A stretch of DNA of 64,000 nucleotides. Origin: Pseudomonas gingeri (GTDB taxonomy: Bacteria > Pseudomonadota > Gammaproteobacteria > Pseudomonadales > Pseudomonadaceae). The stretch covers positions 1 through 64,000 of the forward strand of contig NZ_JACAPR010000016.1 in the NCBI RefSeq assembly GCF_013385635.1, in the 5' to 3' direction. The notes beneath the pieces were generated by a model, which did not search any database, was not told the DNA's origin, and saw only the letters and a program-made list of their open reading frames with translations. The translations under genes and the position numbers were made by a program. The stretch's first letter is position 1. Each line of letters starts with the position of its first letter. Positions 17,864-25,429 of the stretch are shown piece after piece.

Positions 17864-17971
17864 CTACGAAACCCCGCCCATCCAGCCCAGCAGCCGGACA
17901 ACAAGCAAGACCATCCCCGCCAGCAGCAACAGCCAGCCGACTCCGCAGCGAAATAGTCGCCCTCTGCTCAT
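17864..17971 (-). CDS. possible small single-helix membrane protein
   Basis: A 35-residue frame starts MSRGRLFRCGVGW and continues with a leucine/valine-rich helix, ending GWMGGVS; the stop is TAG. In-frame ATGs at 17992 and 17995 would give 42 or 43 residues. A basic N-terminus followed by one hydrophobic helix is typical of genuine small inner-membrane proteins. It lies 50 bases downstream of sodA on the same strand, so it could be the tail gene of the Fur-controlled operon. No clear ribosome site is seen. Function unknown. Confidence 0.45.
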   Translation of the reverse strand: MSRGRLFRCGVGWLLLLAGMVLLVVRLLGWMGGVS

Positions 17972-18023
17972 TGCCACGGTTTCAGTCCCCATCATCGGCT
18001 TTGGATCTTGTTGGTTATGTGGT

Positions 18024-18635
18024 TCACGCCAGTGCCGCGAGATAACGCCGTTCGACCTCGGGCCAATTGATCACGTTGTAGAACGCGTTGATGTATTCCG
18101 GGCGACGGTTCTGGTACAGCAGGTAATAAGCGTGTTCCCAGACATCCAGGCCAAGGATCGGGGTATTGCCGTTCATCAGAGGACTGTCCTGGTTACCGCT
18201 GCTTTCAACCACCAGCTTTTTCTGCGGCGTCACGCTCAGCCAGGCCCAGCCACTGCCGAAACGCGTCAGCGCCGCTTTGGTGAAGGCCTCCTTGAACGCC
18301 TCGAAACCGCCCAGTTGCTCGTCGATGGCCTGGCCCAGCGCCGCTTCCGGCTCACCACCGCCCAACGGACTCATGACTGCCCAGAACAGCGAATGGTTGG
18401 CATGGCCGCCGCCGTGATTGATCACCGCCGGACGCATTTTTTCCGGCAGTTGCTGGATCGCGGCCACCAGTTTTTCCACCGACCACTCAGCCCACTCCGA
18501 GCCTTCTACAGCCGCATTGAGATTGGTGATGTAAGTCTGATGGTGCCTGGTATGGTGGATCTCCATGGTCTTGGCATCGATATGCGGTTCCAGGGCGTCG
18601 TAGTTGTAAGGCAGCGCAGGCAAGGTGTAGGTCAT
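18024..18635 (-). CDS. sodA: manganese superoxide dismutase SodA (SodM)
   Basis: 203 residues from MTYTLPALPYNYDAL. The ATG at 18650 is less likely, since the preceding gene ends in TGA one base before this ATG and GGAG lies nine bases upstream. Metal ligands are His27 (MEIHHTRHH), a His in the NHSLFW segment, and Asp/His in LDVWEHAYYL. The GGGHANHSLFW and WAWLSV segments suit the Mn type. It removes superoxide in the cytoplasm. In P. aeruginosa the orthologue is induced by iron starvation through Fur, replacing iron SodB. Confidence 0.95.
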   Translation of the reverse strand: MTYTLPALPYNYDALEPHIDAKTMEIHHTRHHQTYITNLNAAVEGSEWAEWSVEKLVAAIQQLPEKMRPAVINHGGGHANHSLFWAVMSPLGGGEPEAALGQAIDEQLGGFEAFKEAFTKAALTRFGSGWAWLSVTPQKKLVVESSGNQDSPLMNGNTPILGLDVWEHAYYLLYQNRRPEYINAFYNVINWPEVERRYLAALA

Positions 18636-18636
18636 T

Positions 18637-19077
18637 TCAATGAACTCCATGTTGATGACGCGACGAGGTCGATCCCGAGGAAGCCGCCTGGCTGTAGAGC
18701 AGGCGGCTGGTGCGCGGGTATTCGCCGTGTTCGCTGATAAAGGCGAGCAATTGGACGTAGGTCTTGCTGCTCTGATGCATTGCCGCCTCGCGCAACTGCG
18801 GCGCGAGGCGGGTGTCCTGCATGGTCTGCAACAGGCGCTGATGGATCGCGCACAAGTACTCGACGCTCTCTTCAGGCTGATTGAGCCGCAGGTGCAAGTC
18901 CGCCAGGTTGTGATGGGAAATCACGCAGGCGGCCACCGCCTCCTCCGCGTCCGGCCAACGCTCGTACAACACCTGTGCCAGGGCCAGGGCCTGCAGGTAA
19001 TGTTCGCGAGCGTCGACCAGTTCGCCCAGGTTGAAATAGCGGTTGGCCCTTTCGATCGTGCGTTTCCAGTGTTCCAT
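18637..19077 (-). CDS. OrfX, conserved protein of the fumC-sodA operon (PA4469-like)
   Basis: 146 residues, mostly helical, with TPR-like spacing (NRYFNLGELVDAREHYLQAL, HHNLADLHLRLNQPEESVEYL). No catalytic motif is seen. It lies 26 bases after fumC, and its stop is one base before the sodA ATG, so it is cotranscribed. The position matches the uncharacterised orfX (PA4469) of the P. aeruginosa fagA-fumC-orfX-sodA operon. A helper role under iron limitation is possible but untested here. Confidence 0.85.
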   Translation of the reverse strand: MEHWKRTIERANRYFNLGELVDAREHYLQALALAQVLYERWPDAEEAVAACVISHHNLADLHLRLNQPEESVEYLCAIHQRLLQTMQDTRLAPQLREAAMHQSSKTYVQLLAFISEHGEYPRTSRLLYSQAASSGSTSSRHQHGVH

Positions 19078-19103
19078 GACGAACCTCCAGGCAATGCAGT
19101 GGG

Positions 19104-20480
19104 TTACACGCCGCCGGCCGTGAGCTTTTCCGGATCCAGCAGGGTTTCCAGTTGGCTGCGGGGCAGATCGGTATGTTCAAGCGCGACATCAATGATCGGC
19201 CGGCCTTGCTGGTAGGCCTTCTTGGCAATCTCGGCGGCCTTCTGGTAGCCGATGATCGGGTTGAGCGCAGTGACCAGGATCGGATTGCGCGACAACGCCT
19301 CCTTGAGCTTGGCCTCGTTGACCTTGAAGCTGGCGATGGCCTTGTCGGCCAGCAGGCGGCTGACGTTCGCCAGCAGTTCGATACTGCTCAGCAGGTTCTG
19401 CGCGATGATCGGCAGCATCACGTTCAGTTCGAAGTTGCCCGACTGCCCGGCCACGGTGATCGCACTGTCGTTACCGATGACCTGGGCGGCCACCATCGCG
19501 GTGGCTTCCGGGATCACCGGGTTGACCTTGCCCGGCATGATCGATGATCCCGGCTGCAAGGCTTCCAGTTCGATCTCACCGAGGCCGGCCAGGGGACCGG
19601 AGTTCATCCAACGCAGGTCGTTGGCGATCTTCATCAGTGACACCGCGGTGGTCTTCAACTGACCGGACACCGCGACGGCCGTGTCCTGGGAGCCGATCAG
19701 CGCAAACAGGTCCTGGCCCGGGGTGAATTGCACACGGGTCAAGGCACTCAACTGGCGGCTGAACAGCTCGGCGAATTGCGGGTGGGCGTTGATCCCGGTG
19801 CCGACCGCCGTGCCGCCCTGGGCCAGGGCTTGCAGGCTCGGCAGCAGGTCCCGCAGATGCCCGACATTGGCCTTGAGCTGCGCCGCCCAGCCGTTGAGCA
19901 CCTGGCTCAGGCGCACCGGCATGGCATCCATCAGGTGGGTGCGGCCGGTCTTGATAAACGAATGGACCTGCTCGGCCTTGGCCTCGGTGACCTGCACCAG
20001 GTGCGCCAGCGCCGGCAGCAGTTGCTCGTGCAACGCCAATGCGGCGCTGACGTGAATGGTGGTCGGGATGATGTCGTTGCTGCTTTGTCCGCAGTTGACG
20101 TGATCATTGGGGTTGACCGGCTCGCCGAGCAAACGGCTGGCGAGGGTCGCGATCACTTCGTTGGCATTCATGTTGGAGCTGGTGCCGGAACCGGTCTGGT
20201 AGATATCCACCGGGAAATGCGCCATGAAGTCGCCTTCCAGCAGGCCCTGGCAGGCATCGACGATGGCCTTGCCCTGTGCCGCGCTCAACTGCCTCAGTTC
20301 GACGTTGGCCTGGGCCGCTGCCGCCTTGGCCAGGATCAGCGCACGGATGAATTGTCTCGGCATGCGCAGGTGACTGATGGGAAAGTTGTTCACCGCGCGC
20401 TGGGTCTGGGCACCATACAAGGCCTCGGCCGGCACCTGCAGTTCACCCATGCTGTCGCGTTCGATACGGGTATTACTCAT
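19104..20480 (-). CDS. fumC: class II fumarate hydratase FumC
   Basis: 458 residues, an iron-free fumarase (fumarate to malate, TCA cycle). The superfamily signature GSSIMPGKVNP is clear, as are SSNMNANEVIA and the active-site region GRTHLMDAMPVRL. Being cluster-free, it can replace the [4Fe-4S] fumarases when iron is short, which fits the operon's Fur-type promoter. The start overlaps the fagA stop by eight bases (ATGAGTAA). Confidence 0.96.
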   Translation of the reverse strand: MSNTRIERDSMGELQVPAEALYGAQTQRAVNNFPISHLRMPRQFIRALILAKAAAAQANVELRQLSAAQGKAIVDACQGLLEGDFMAHFPVDIYQTGSGTSSNMNANEVIATLASRLLGEPVNPNDHVNCGQSSNDIIPTTIHVSAALALHEQLLPALAHLVQVTEAKAEQVHSFIKTGRTHLMDAMPVRLSQVLNGWAAQLKANVGHLRDLLPSLQALAQGGTAVGTGINAHPQFAELFSRQLSALTRVQFTPGQDLFALIGSQDTAVAVSGQLKTTAVSLMKIANDLRWMNSGPLAGLGEIELEALQPGSSIMPGKVNPVIPEATAMVAAQVIGNDSAITVAGQSGNFELNVMLPIIAQNLLSSIELLANVSRLLADKAIASFKVNEAKLKEALSRNPILVTALNPIIGYQKAAEIAKKAYQQGRPIIDVALEHTDLPRSQLETLLDPEKLTAGGV

Positions 20481-20868
20481 CGGGAAATCCTTGCACCAGT
20501 TCAGTCAGGGGAATGGAAGGCAGCAGCGAACAGGTCGCCAACTGCCAGGCAAAGCTTTGCCAGCGGCGCAACCGACAGTTGCACAGCGCCTGGCGCTCCA
20601 GATCGCGCAGCGGTCGCCAGGCTTGGTCCAGACACAACGAGCGCCAGTGCCAGGGCAGCGCGGTATCGGCGGCCGTGTCGAGCAACAGGCGAAAGGCGGT
20701 TTCGGCAATGGTCCAGGACGAGGTGGCCGTGCAACAGGCCAGGTAACGGCCTTCGGCGAGGTAGTGCTCGATCAGCCGGGGTTCATCCGGCAGCAACGCG
20801 CAGCGGATCTGGCGACTCATCCAGCGCCAGCTTTCCAGGTAGGGTTGCTCATGCAAGGCAGAACTCAT
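20473..20868 (-). CDS. fagA: FagA-like protein, first gene of the Fur-regulated operon
   Basis: 131 residues, rich in Trp, Leu, Arg and Cys, helical by composition, without a recognised domain. The context is that of fagA (Fur-associated gene, PA4471): first gene, directly behind the Fur boxes and overlapping fumC. Function is unknown. The symbol rests mainly on synteny. Confidence 0.75.
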   Translation of the reverse strand: MSSALHEQPYLESWRWMSRQIRCALLPDEPRLIEHYLAEGRYLACCTATSSWTIAETAFRLLLDTAADTALPWHWRSLCLDQAWRPLRDLERQALCNCRLRRWQSFAWQLATCSLLPSIPLTELVQGFPDE

Positions 20869-20883
20869 GACCCAGGCTCATTC

Positions 20884-20920
20884 GATAATGAGATTTATTA
20901 TTATATGATATTGAGAATCA
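20884..20920 (-). promoter_or_regulatory. two overlapping Fur-box-like operators before fagA
   Basis: GATAATGAGATTTATTATT (20884-20902) matches 15 of 19 bases of the Fur consensus GATAATGATAATCATTATC. Next to it TGATATTGAGAATCA (20906-20920) matches the 7-1-7 form TGATAATnATTATCA at 12 of 14 fixed positions. On the minus strand TATAAT lies inside this region, so Fur-Fe2+ binding would block the promoter. The fagA ATG is 16 bases downstream. Confidence 0.8.
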
Positions 20921-20944
20921 AGACAAGCCAATAAATGCACACAC

Positions 20945-20967
20945 TCGTGGCGAGTGGGCTTGCCCAC
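20945..20967. repeat. extragenic palindrome, GTGGCGAG/GGGCTTGCC type
   Basis: CGTGGCGAGTGGGCTTGCCC then ACA, a near copy of the element at 2261-2289. It lies between the pmbA terminator and the fagA promoter. Confidence 0.6.
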
Positions 20968-20983
20968 AGGTTTTGTGTTCAAC

Positions 20984-21021
20984 CATAAAAAAAGCGTGTC
21001 ACCCAATGGGATGACACGCTT
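20984..21021 (-). terminator. Rho-independent terminator of pmbA
   Basis: A perfect ten-base stem AAGCGTGTCA/TGACACGCTT (20992-21001 with 21012-21021), capped by a CCC/GGG extension, is followed on the minus strand by a run of Ts (20987-20993 region). It lies about 25 bases after the pmbA stop and insulates the fagA promoter region. Confidence 0.9.
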
Positions 21022-21045
21022 CTTGTGCAACGGGAAAAATGAAAA

Positions 21046-22392
21046 TCAGCTACCCGCTACGGTCATCCGCTCGATCAGCACCGAGCCTGTGCGGATATTG
21101 CTGCGCAGCTCAAGATCGCTGCCAACGGCGACGATCTGCTTGAACATGTCGCGCATGTTGCCGGCAATGGTCACTTCCTGCACCGGGAACTGGATTTCGC
21201 CGTTCTCGACCCAGAAACCCGCCGCGCCCCGGGAGTAGTCGCCGGTGACCATGTTCAGGCCATGGCCCATCAGTTCGGTGACCAGCAGGCCACGCCCCAT
21301 GCGGCGGATCAGGGCATCCTGGTCCTCGACACCATGGGTGACAAACAGATTGTGCACGCCACCGGAGTTGGCGGTACTCGGCAAGCCCAGCTTGCGCCCC
21401 GAATACGTGCCCAGGACATAGGACACCAGGGTGCCATTCTCGACAAACGGTTTGGCGTAGGTCGCCAGACCATCGCCGTCGAATGCCGAACTGCCCATGG
21501 CGCGCATCAGGTGCGGGCGCTCATCGAGGGTCAGCCATTCCGGGAACAACCGCTGCCCCATTGCGCCTTCGAGGAACGACGACTTGCGGTACAGGTTGCC
21601 GCCGGAAATCGCCGAGAGGAAATTGCCGAACAGGCCACCGGCCAGCTCCGCGGAAAACAGCACCGGCACTTCACACGTCGGTACCGGTCGCGCGCCCAGG
21701 CGGCTGGCCGCCCGTTGCGCGGCTTTCCGGCCGATGATCACGGCGTCGGTCAGCAGTTCGCCCTGGCGATTGACGTCATACCAGTAATCGCGCTGCATCT
21801 GCCCGTCACCTTCGGCGATCATCACGCAGCTCAGGCTGTGGCGGGTCGACGCGGAGCCGCCGATAAAGCCATGGCTGTTGCCATAGACACGGCAGCCCTG
21901 ACCGGTCGTCAGCGTGGTGCCATCGGCATTCTTGATCCGTGGGTCGGCATCGAACGCCGCCGCTTCACAGATCAGCGCCCGCTCGATGGCCTGCTCCGGC
22001 GTGATGTCCCACTCGTGGAACAGGTCGAAATCCTTCAGTTCCTTCGCCATCAGGGCGGCATCCGCCAGGCCCGAGCTCTCATCTTCGGAAGTGTGCCTGG
22101 CAATCGCCAGCGCAGCCGCGACGGTTTCCCGAATCGCCTCCGCGCCACTGGCTGAGGTGCTGGCCGAACCCTTGCGCTGTCCCACATACAGGGTGATGCC
22201 AAAGCCCTGGTCGCGATTGAACTCGACCGTCTCCACTTCCCGCTGGCGCACCGAAGTCGACAGTCCCTGTTCCAGGGACACCGCCACTTCACAGGCACTG
22301 GCGCCTTGGCGCTTGGCTTCGGCGAGAATCTGCTCGACCTGTTCCTGCAGTGCCGGCAAAGCCTGCGGGCCGACGCTTTGTGCTGCACTCAT
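21046..22392 (-). CDS. pmbA: PmbA/TldE, partner subunit of the TldD/TldE protease
   Basis: 448 residues from MSAAQSVGPQ; GGAG lies six bases before this ATG, and the ATG at 22404 is unsupported. PmbA (TldE) is the non-catalytic partner of TldD. Together they form a metalloprotease that degrades unfolded or modified peptides, matures microcin B17 in E. coli and processes CcdA. Typical are NRDQGFGITLYVGQRKGSAS and the C-terminal GNMRDMFKQIVAVGSDL. It diverges from darP; tldD lies just beyond. Confidence 0.95.
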   Translation of the reverse strand: MSAAQSVGPQALPALQEQVEQILAEAKRQGASACEVAVSLEQGLSTSVRQREVETVEFNRDQGFGITLYVGQRKGSASTSASGAEAIRETVAAALAIARHTSEDESSGLADAALMAKELKDFDLFHEWDITPEQAIERALICEAAAFDADPRIKNADGTTLTTGQGCRVYGNSHGFIGGSASTRHSLSCVMIAEGDGQMQRDYWYDVNRQGELLTDAVIIGRKAAQRAASRLGARPVPTCEVPVLFSAELAGGLFGNFLSAISGGNLYRKSSFLEGAMGQRLFPEWLTLDERPHLMRAMGSSAFDGDGLATYAKPFVENGTLVSYVLGTYSGRKLGLPSTANSGGVHNLFVTHGVEDQDALIRRMGRGLLVTELMGHGLNMVTGDYSRGAAGFWVENGEIQFPVQEVTIAGNMRDMFKQIVAVGSDLELRSNIRTGSVLIERMTVAGS

Positions 22393-22500
22393 GGTTCTCT
22401 CCAATCAAATTCAGCTTTCGGTCAAGGTCTTCGAGCGACCGGGCCGGACAAGTGGCCCCCGACTGGTTATCATGGCGGCGTTTCTTTGCGGACTGCCACC

Positions 22501-23022
22501 ATGGTTGATTCTTACGACGACTCCCTCGATGGGGAGAAAAGCAAAACCCAGGTCAAACGCGAGCTGCATGCTCTGGTTGATCTCGGCGAGCGCCTGACAA
22601 CACTCAAGCCTGACCTCGTGGCAAAACTGCCACTGACCGACGGCTTGCGCCGTGCCCTGGCCGAAGCGCCGAAGCACACCGCGAATATCGCGCGCAAACG
22701 GCATATCCAGTTCATCGGTAGACTGATGCGCGACCAGGACACTGACGCGATTCTGGTTCTGCTCGATCAACTCGACGCCTCCACCCGGCAATACAACGAA
22801 CGTTTCCACAATCTCGAACGCTGGCGCGATCGCCTGATCGCAGGCACCGACGATGTACTGGAAAAATTCGTCGGCGAATACCCGGAAGCTGATCGCCAGC
22901 AACTGCGTTCCCTGATCCGCCAGGCGGGGCACGAGCTTGCGCAGAACAAGGCGCCGGCTTCCAGCCGTAAAATCTTCAAGTACATCCGTGAGCTGGACGA
23001 CGCTCAACGCGGCCTGCGTTGA
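22501..23022 (+). CDS. darP: DarP (YjgA, DUF615), 50S ribosome assembly factor
   Basis: 173 residues from MVDSYDDSLDGEKSKTQ; the in-frame upstream extension to 22306 overlaps pmbA antisense and is not coding. It is a highly charged, all-helical DUF615 protein with KRELHALVDLGERL, HIQFIGRLMRD and RQAGHELAQNKAPASSRKIFKYIRELD. In E. coli DarP binds late 50S intermediates and aids maturation of the peptidyl-transferase centre. It is flanked by pmbA and tldD, as in many gammaproteobacteria. Confidence 0.93.
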   Translation: MVDSYDDSLDGEKSKTQVKRELHALVDLGERLTTLKPDLVAKLPLTDGLRRALAEAPKHTANIARKRHIQFIGRLMRDQDTDAILVLLDQLDASTRQYNERFHNLERWRDRLIAGTDDVLEKFVGEYPEADRQQLRSLIRQAGHELAQNKAPASSRKIFKYIRELDDAQRGLR

Positions 23023-23033
23023 TCTTTGTCCCC

Positions 23034-23058
23034 GGGTGAGCCCTTCTGGCGCTCACCC
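23034..23058. terminator. convergent hairpin between darP and tldD
   Basis: An eight-base stem GGGTGAGC/GCTCACCC with a nine-base loop lies in the 53-base gap between the converging genes. No T-run follows on either strand, so termination by it alone is uncertain. Confidence 0.4.
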
Positions 23059-23075
23059 GACGCTCCACCCTCTTC

Positions 23076-24518
23076 CTACGACCCCGTGCCACCCACGGTG
23101 ATCGCGTCGATCTTCAAGGTCGGCTGGCCAACCCCCACCGGCACCGATTGTCCATCCTTGCCGCAGGTGCCCACGCCACTGTCCAGCGCCAGGTCGTTAC
23201 CGACCATCGACACCTTGCTCATGGCTTCCGGACCGTTACCGATCAGCGTCGCGCCCTTGACCGGCGCGGTGATCTTGCCGTCCTCGATCAGGTAGGCCTC
23301 GCTGGTGGAGAACACGAACTTGCCGCTGGTGATATCGACCTGGCCGCCGCCGAGGTTGGCGCAGTAGATGCCCCGCTTCACCGAAGCGATGATTTCCGCC
23401 GGATCGCTTTCGCCAGCCAGCATGTAGGTGTTGGTCATGCGCGGCATCGGCAGGTGCGCGTAGGACTCGCGACGACCGTTACCGGTACGCGCCACGCCCA
23501 TCAGCCGGGCATTCAACTTGTCCTGCATATAGCCCTTGAGCACGCCGTTTTCGATCAGCGTGGTGCATTCGGTAGGCGTACCTTCGTCATCGACACTGAG
23601 GGAGCCGCGACGCCCGGCCAGGGTGCCGTCGTCGACGATGGTGCAGAGCTTGGACGCAACCATTTCACCCATCCGCCCGCTGTAGGCCGAACTGCCCTTG
23701 CGGTTGAAATCGCCTTCCAGGCCATGGCCGACCGCTTCGTGCAACAGGACCCCGGACCAGCCGGACCCCAGCACCACCGGCAAGGTACCGGCCGGCGCGG
23801 GAATCGCCTCCAGATTGACCAGTGCCTGGCGCAAGGCCTCGCGGGCATAACCCATGGCGCGGTCTTCAGTGAGGAAATAACGGTAGTCGGTACGACCGCC
23901 GCCGCCGTGGCCGCCACGCTCGCGCCGGCCGTTCTGCTCGACGATCACGCTGACATTGAAACGCACCAGCGGCCGTACGTCCGCGGCCAGGCCGCCATCG
24001 GTGGAGGCCACGAGAATGCGTTCCCAAACTCCCGCCATGCTCACCGAAACCTGCTGGATACGCGGGTCCAGGGCACGGGTGGCGATGTCGACACGCTTGA
24101 GCAGCTCGACCTTCTCGGCACGGGTCATGACATCCAGCGGGTTGTCCGGCGCGTAGAGCTGCGCCACATCCCGCGTAGTGAATGCCTGCACGGTACCGTT
24201 CTGCCCGGCACGGGAAATCGAGCGGGCCGCGCGCGCTGCAGAGCCCAGGGCTTCAAGGGTGATCGCGTTGCTGTAGGCGAAACCGGTTTTTTCACCGGAC
24301 TGGGCACGCACGCCGACACCCTGGTCGAGGTTGAAACTGCCTTCCTTGACGATGCCGTCTTCGAGGGACCAGGACTCGGAAATCTGCCCCTGGAAATACA
24401 GGTCGGCGGCGTCGATGCCCGGCCCGGCCAGATCACCGAGGACCGATTGCAGGTTTTCGAGCGTCACGCCACCCGGCGCCAACAGGTGTTCACTGACTGA
24501 GGACAACAACTCGCTCAT
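23076..24518 (-). CDS. tldD: TldD, catalytic metalloprotease subunit
   Basis: 480 residues. It carries the zinc motif HEAVGH (His260, Glu261, His265) in LLHEAVGHGLEGD, with a third ligand expected in the C-terminal half. With PmbA it forms the TldD/E protease. It is the last gene of the long mreB-to-tldD leftward series, 20 bases after the nitrilase-family gene. Confidence 0.96.
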   Translation of the reverse strand: MSELLSSVSEHLLAPGGVTLENLQSVLGDLAGPGIDAADLYFQGQISESWSLEDGIVKEGSFNLDQGVGVRAQSGEKTGFAYSNAITLEALGSAARAARSISRAGQNGTVQAFTTRDVAQLYAPDNPLDVMTRAEKVELLKRVDIATRALDPRIQQVSVSMAGVWERILVASTDGGLAADVRPLVRFNVSVIVEQNGRRERGGHGGGGRTDYRYFLTEDRAMGYAREALRQALVNLEAIPAPAGTLPVVLGSGWSGVLLHEAVGHGLEGDFNRKGSSAYSGRMGEMVASKLCTIVDDGTLAGRRGSLSVDDEGTPTECTTLIENGVLKGYMQDKLNARLMGVARTGNGRRESYAHLPMPRMTNTYMLAGESDPAEIIASVKRGIYCANLGGGQVDITSGKFVFSTSEAYLIEDGKITAPVKGATLIGNGPEAMSKVSMVGNDLALDSGVGTCGKDGQSVPVGVGQPTLKIDAITVGGTGS

Positions 24519-24538
24519 AGGTTTTGCGCCTTATTTCG

Positions 24539-25384
24539 TCATTCCGATGCAGGCCGCTGTGCGCCCTGCGAGAAAAAGCGCCGATGGCTCGCCACCGGCA
24601 TTCGCGCCCGTATGGACGCCTGTTCAGTACTGTCGCGCTCGGCCAGCAACACCGCTTCGCCTTGATCCTGTTCAGCGACGATACGCCCCCACGGGTCGAC
24701 AATCGCCGCATGCCCAAAGGTTTCCCGTGGCCCCGGGTGCACACCGCCCTGGGCGGCAGCCAACACATAACACTGGGTCTCGATGGCCCGTGCACGAATC
24801 AGGATGTCCCAATGCGCCGCGCCGGTCACCGCAGTAAACGCCGAAGGCGCGGTAATCAGTTCGGCCCCGGCCTGGCGCAACTCGCTGTACAGCTCGGGAA
24901 AGCGCAGGTCATAACATACGCTCAGGCCCAGGCGTCCCACCGGCGTATCGGCCACCACCACCCGACTACCATGAGCATAGTCATCGGACTCGCGATAACG
25001 CCCACGATTATCCGCCACGTCCACATCGAACAGGTGCAGCTTGTCGTAGCGGGCCACCATCTCACCCTGGTCATCGACCAGCAATGAGCAGGCATTGGCC
25101 TTGGCGTCCGGCTGGTCGACCGGCGGCAGGGGCAAAGTACCCGCCACTATCCATAACCTGAGGTCACGGGCGGTCTGTTTCAACCAGGGCAGGATCGGTC
25201 CTTCGCCGAGGGCTTCGGCGCGACCGATCGCCGCGGCATCCCGACGGCCCATGGCGGCGAAGTTTTCCGGCAGTACCGCCAGGCGCGCGCCACCTTCGGC
25301 CGCTTGCTCGAGCAGACGACGGGCCTGGCTCAGGTTGGCCAGCACATCGCTCTGGCTGACCATCTGGATGACAGAGAAAGTCAT
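24539..25384 (-). CDS. carbon-nitrogen hydrolase (Nit/omega-amidase type)
   Basis: 281 residues of the nitrilase superfamily. The catalytic triad is visible: Glu40 (LPENF), Lys115 (YDKLHLFD) and Cys157 (SVCYDLRFPELY). The HLFDVDV segment and overall pattern place it with Nit1/YbeM-like amidases. Such enzymes hydrolyse deaminated glutathione or related amides as metabolite repair; which substrate applies here cannot be told. It lies between yhdP and tldD, as I recall for PA4475. Confidence 0.88.
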   Translation of the reverse strand: MTFSVIQMVSQSDVLANLSQARRLLEQAAEGGARLAVLPENFAAMGRRDAAAIGRAEALGEGPILPWLKQTARDLRLWIVAGTLPLPPVDQPDAKANACSLLVDDQGEMVARYDKLHLFDVDVADNRGRYRESDDYAHGSRVVVADTPVGRLGLSVCYDLRFPELYSELRQAGAELITAPSAFTAVTGAAHWDILIRARAIETQCYVLAAAQGGVHPGPRETFGHAAIVDPWGRIVAEQDQGEAVLLAERDSTEQASIRARMPVASHRRFFSQGAQRPASE

Positions 25385-25429
25385 GGCGCACTCCTTGAAA
25401 GGTAGGCAGCCATGCTACTCCATGGCGCT

